Positions 62,955 to 64,000 of a stretch of DNA of 64,000 bases are shown piece by piece. The notes below the pieces were generated by a model that was given only the letters and a program-made list of their open reading frames with translations, ran no database searches and had not been told where the DNA came from. The position numbers and the translations under genes are program-made. How positions within the stretch are numbered: position 1 is the stretch's first letter; each line of letters opens with the position of its first letter. The DNA comes from Paenibacillus sp. CC-CFT747 (lineage in GTDB: Bacteria > Bacillota > Bacilli > Paenibacillales > NBRC-103111). Where the stretch lies: NCBI GenBank assembly GCA_030323305.1, contig CP106741.1, positions 3,967,501 to 4,031,500 of the forward strand. The letters run 5' to 3'.

Positions 62955-64000
62955 ATGGCGGAGAACAGCATCAAAGCCATTATAAACGGAACCATTGTAG
63001 GCCGTGACCGGTTGATTCCGGACGGGGTGGTTCTCATCAAGGACGGGTACATAACCGGCTGCGGGGAACGGGGAGCGGTTTCCCTTCCCGAGGAAGCGGA
63101 AATCTGGGACGCGGGGGCGACTATATTGCTCCCGGATTCGTTGACATTCACTGCCATGGAGGCGGCGGCGTCTGGTCGTGGGAGCATCCTTATGAGTTCG
63201 CTCTCGCTCATCTGAACCGCGGAACGACCGCGATCCTGCCGACCTTCACCTACAATGAAAGCAGGGAACAGGTCCGGGAGGGTCTGCAGACGATCCTCAA
63301 AGCGATGAATTCCGGCAAGCCGTTCTCTTCAGCCTTGGCGGGGATTCATATGGAAGGCCCGTACATTAACAAGAAATACGGGGCGGTCACCTCCCCGATC
63401 CGGCCTGTGGACCCGGAGGAATACCGGGAAATCCTGCAAACGGCCGGCGATCGGATCAAGGTATGGACGCTCGCTCCCGAGTTGGACGGCCAGGAACAGT
63501 TCGTGAAGGAAGCGTCCGAGTATGATATTTCGTTCTCGGTGGGGCATTCGGAGGCGACGCCGGAGCAGATCTTCCGGTTCGTCCCGTCGGGTCTTCGGAT
63601 AGGCTGCCACTGCACGAACGCCTCGGGAACGACTCCTCGCCGACCCGGTATGCCGGCACGCGGGAGGTCGGCGTCGACGAAGCGGTTCTCGTTCATGATG
63701 ATATTTACGCGGAGGTCATTCCCGATGCGGAAGGGATTCATGTCCGGCCCTTGATGCTGAAGCTGATTCATAAGACGAAAGGAACGGACCGCGTCATCAT
63801 CATTACCGACGCCATGCCGGAGGCGGGCGTGGAGAATGGAGACCCTTCCGACGTGAACTGGAATCACCTGGGGCAGCTGGCCGGAAGCCGGCTGACGATG
63901 GACCAGGCCGTCCGCAACATGAGGAACCACGCTTCCGTCGGCATGGTGGAGGCCTTCCGCATGGCGTCCCTTAACCCGGCCCGGGTGATCCGGCAGGAGG
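62955..64000 (+). CDS. nagA: N-acetylglucosamine-6-phosphate deacetylase (3' end outside window; two frame breaks)
   Basis: About 349 codons of an amidohydrolase that converts GlcNAc-6-P to glucosamine-6-P and acetate. Visible motifs are the metal-binding GFVDIHCHGGGG, the Glu in HMEGPYIN, His in SVGHSEAT and IGCHCTNA, and the catalytic Asp in IIITDAMPE. The ATG follows AGGAGG. The frame breaks in the G5 run at 63113-63117 and the G3 run at 63625-63627; corrections give GGDYIAPGF and ASGNDSSPTRYAG. The C-terminus is cut by the window end. It may share a transcript with the lactonase. Confidence 0.88.

Overview
The window looks like a chromosomal stretch of a moderately GC-rich member of the Paenibacillaceae (Paenibacillus/Cohnella type). 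The basis is the gene content: four sugar ABC importers, three of them LplA/LplB/YtcP-like, membrane-anchored AraC regulators, large secreted glycosidases, Gfo/Idh/MocA dehydrogenases, AGGAGG-type ribosome binding sites and U-tailed hairpin terminators. I see no tRNA, rRNA, CRISPR array, phage, insertion sequence or antiviral defence system.

The most pervasive property is technical. Thirty-six positions show a one-base frame break that can be placed by protein continuity. Thirty-four are an apparent loss of one base and two are an apparent gain, almost all inside G or C runs. When corrected, each reconstructed gene becomes one open frame of plausible length. I therefore treat them as probable sequencing or assembly indels, not as decayed genes, and give one entry per reconstructed gene.

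Layout. 1-3.6 kb: end of a large secreted beta-propeller/Ig-repeat protein. 3.8-10.4 kb: PIG-L deacetylase, a Gfo/Idh dehydrogenase, a LysR regulator divergent from transketolase and transaldolase, and an aldo/keto reductase. 10.7-16.7 kb: LplB/YtcP/LplA importer plus an AraC regulator. 16.9-25.1 kb: a translationally coupled operon of a giant clan GH-A glycosidase, a GH105 unsaturated uronyl hydrolase and an unrecognised protein. 25.3-36.2 kb: AraC regulator, second importer, and two five-bladed-propeller proteins, one cytosolic and one secreted. 36.3-38.3 kb: a Gfo/Idh dehydrogenase and an SDR. 38.6-47.5 kb: a CUT1 importer, a FadR-type GntR regulator, a threonine-synthase-like PLP enzyme, a Gfo/Idh dehydrogenase, a metallo-beta-lactamase-fold hydrolase, an AstE/AspA-like deacylase and a DapA-like aldolase. 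47.6-57.2 kb: AraC regulator, fourth importer, two cytosolic sialidase-fold proteins and a secreted propeller-like protein. 57.4-59.8 kb: MFS exporter and aldo/keto reductase on the minus strand. 60.1-64 kb: CutC, asparaginase II, SMP-30-type lactonase and the start of nagA.

Together these genes look like several adjacent polysaccharide-utilisation loci: secreted enzymes cut a plant or microbial polysaccharide, importers without a local ATPase take up oligosaccharides, cytosolic glycosidases and dehydrogenases process them, and AraC, GntR or LysR regulators gate each unit. A shared palindrome TGGT-N3-ACCA lies upstream of three transcription units (25.2, 37.5 and 38.4 kb) and matches the FadR-family operator form, so the GntR regulator at 41.8 kb may control all three. 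The gene set at 38.6-47.5 kb does not match any pathway I know and is the best candidate for an undescribed catabolic system.
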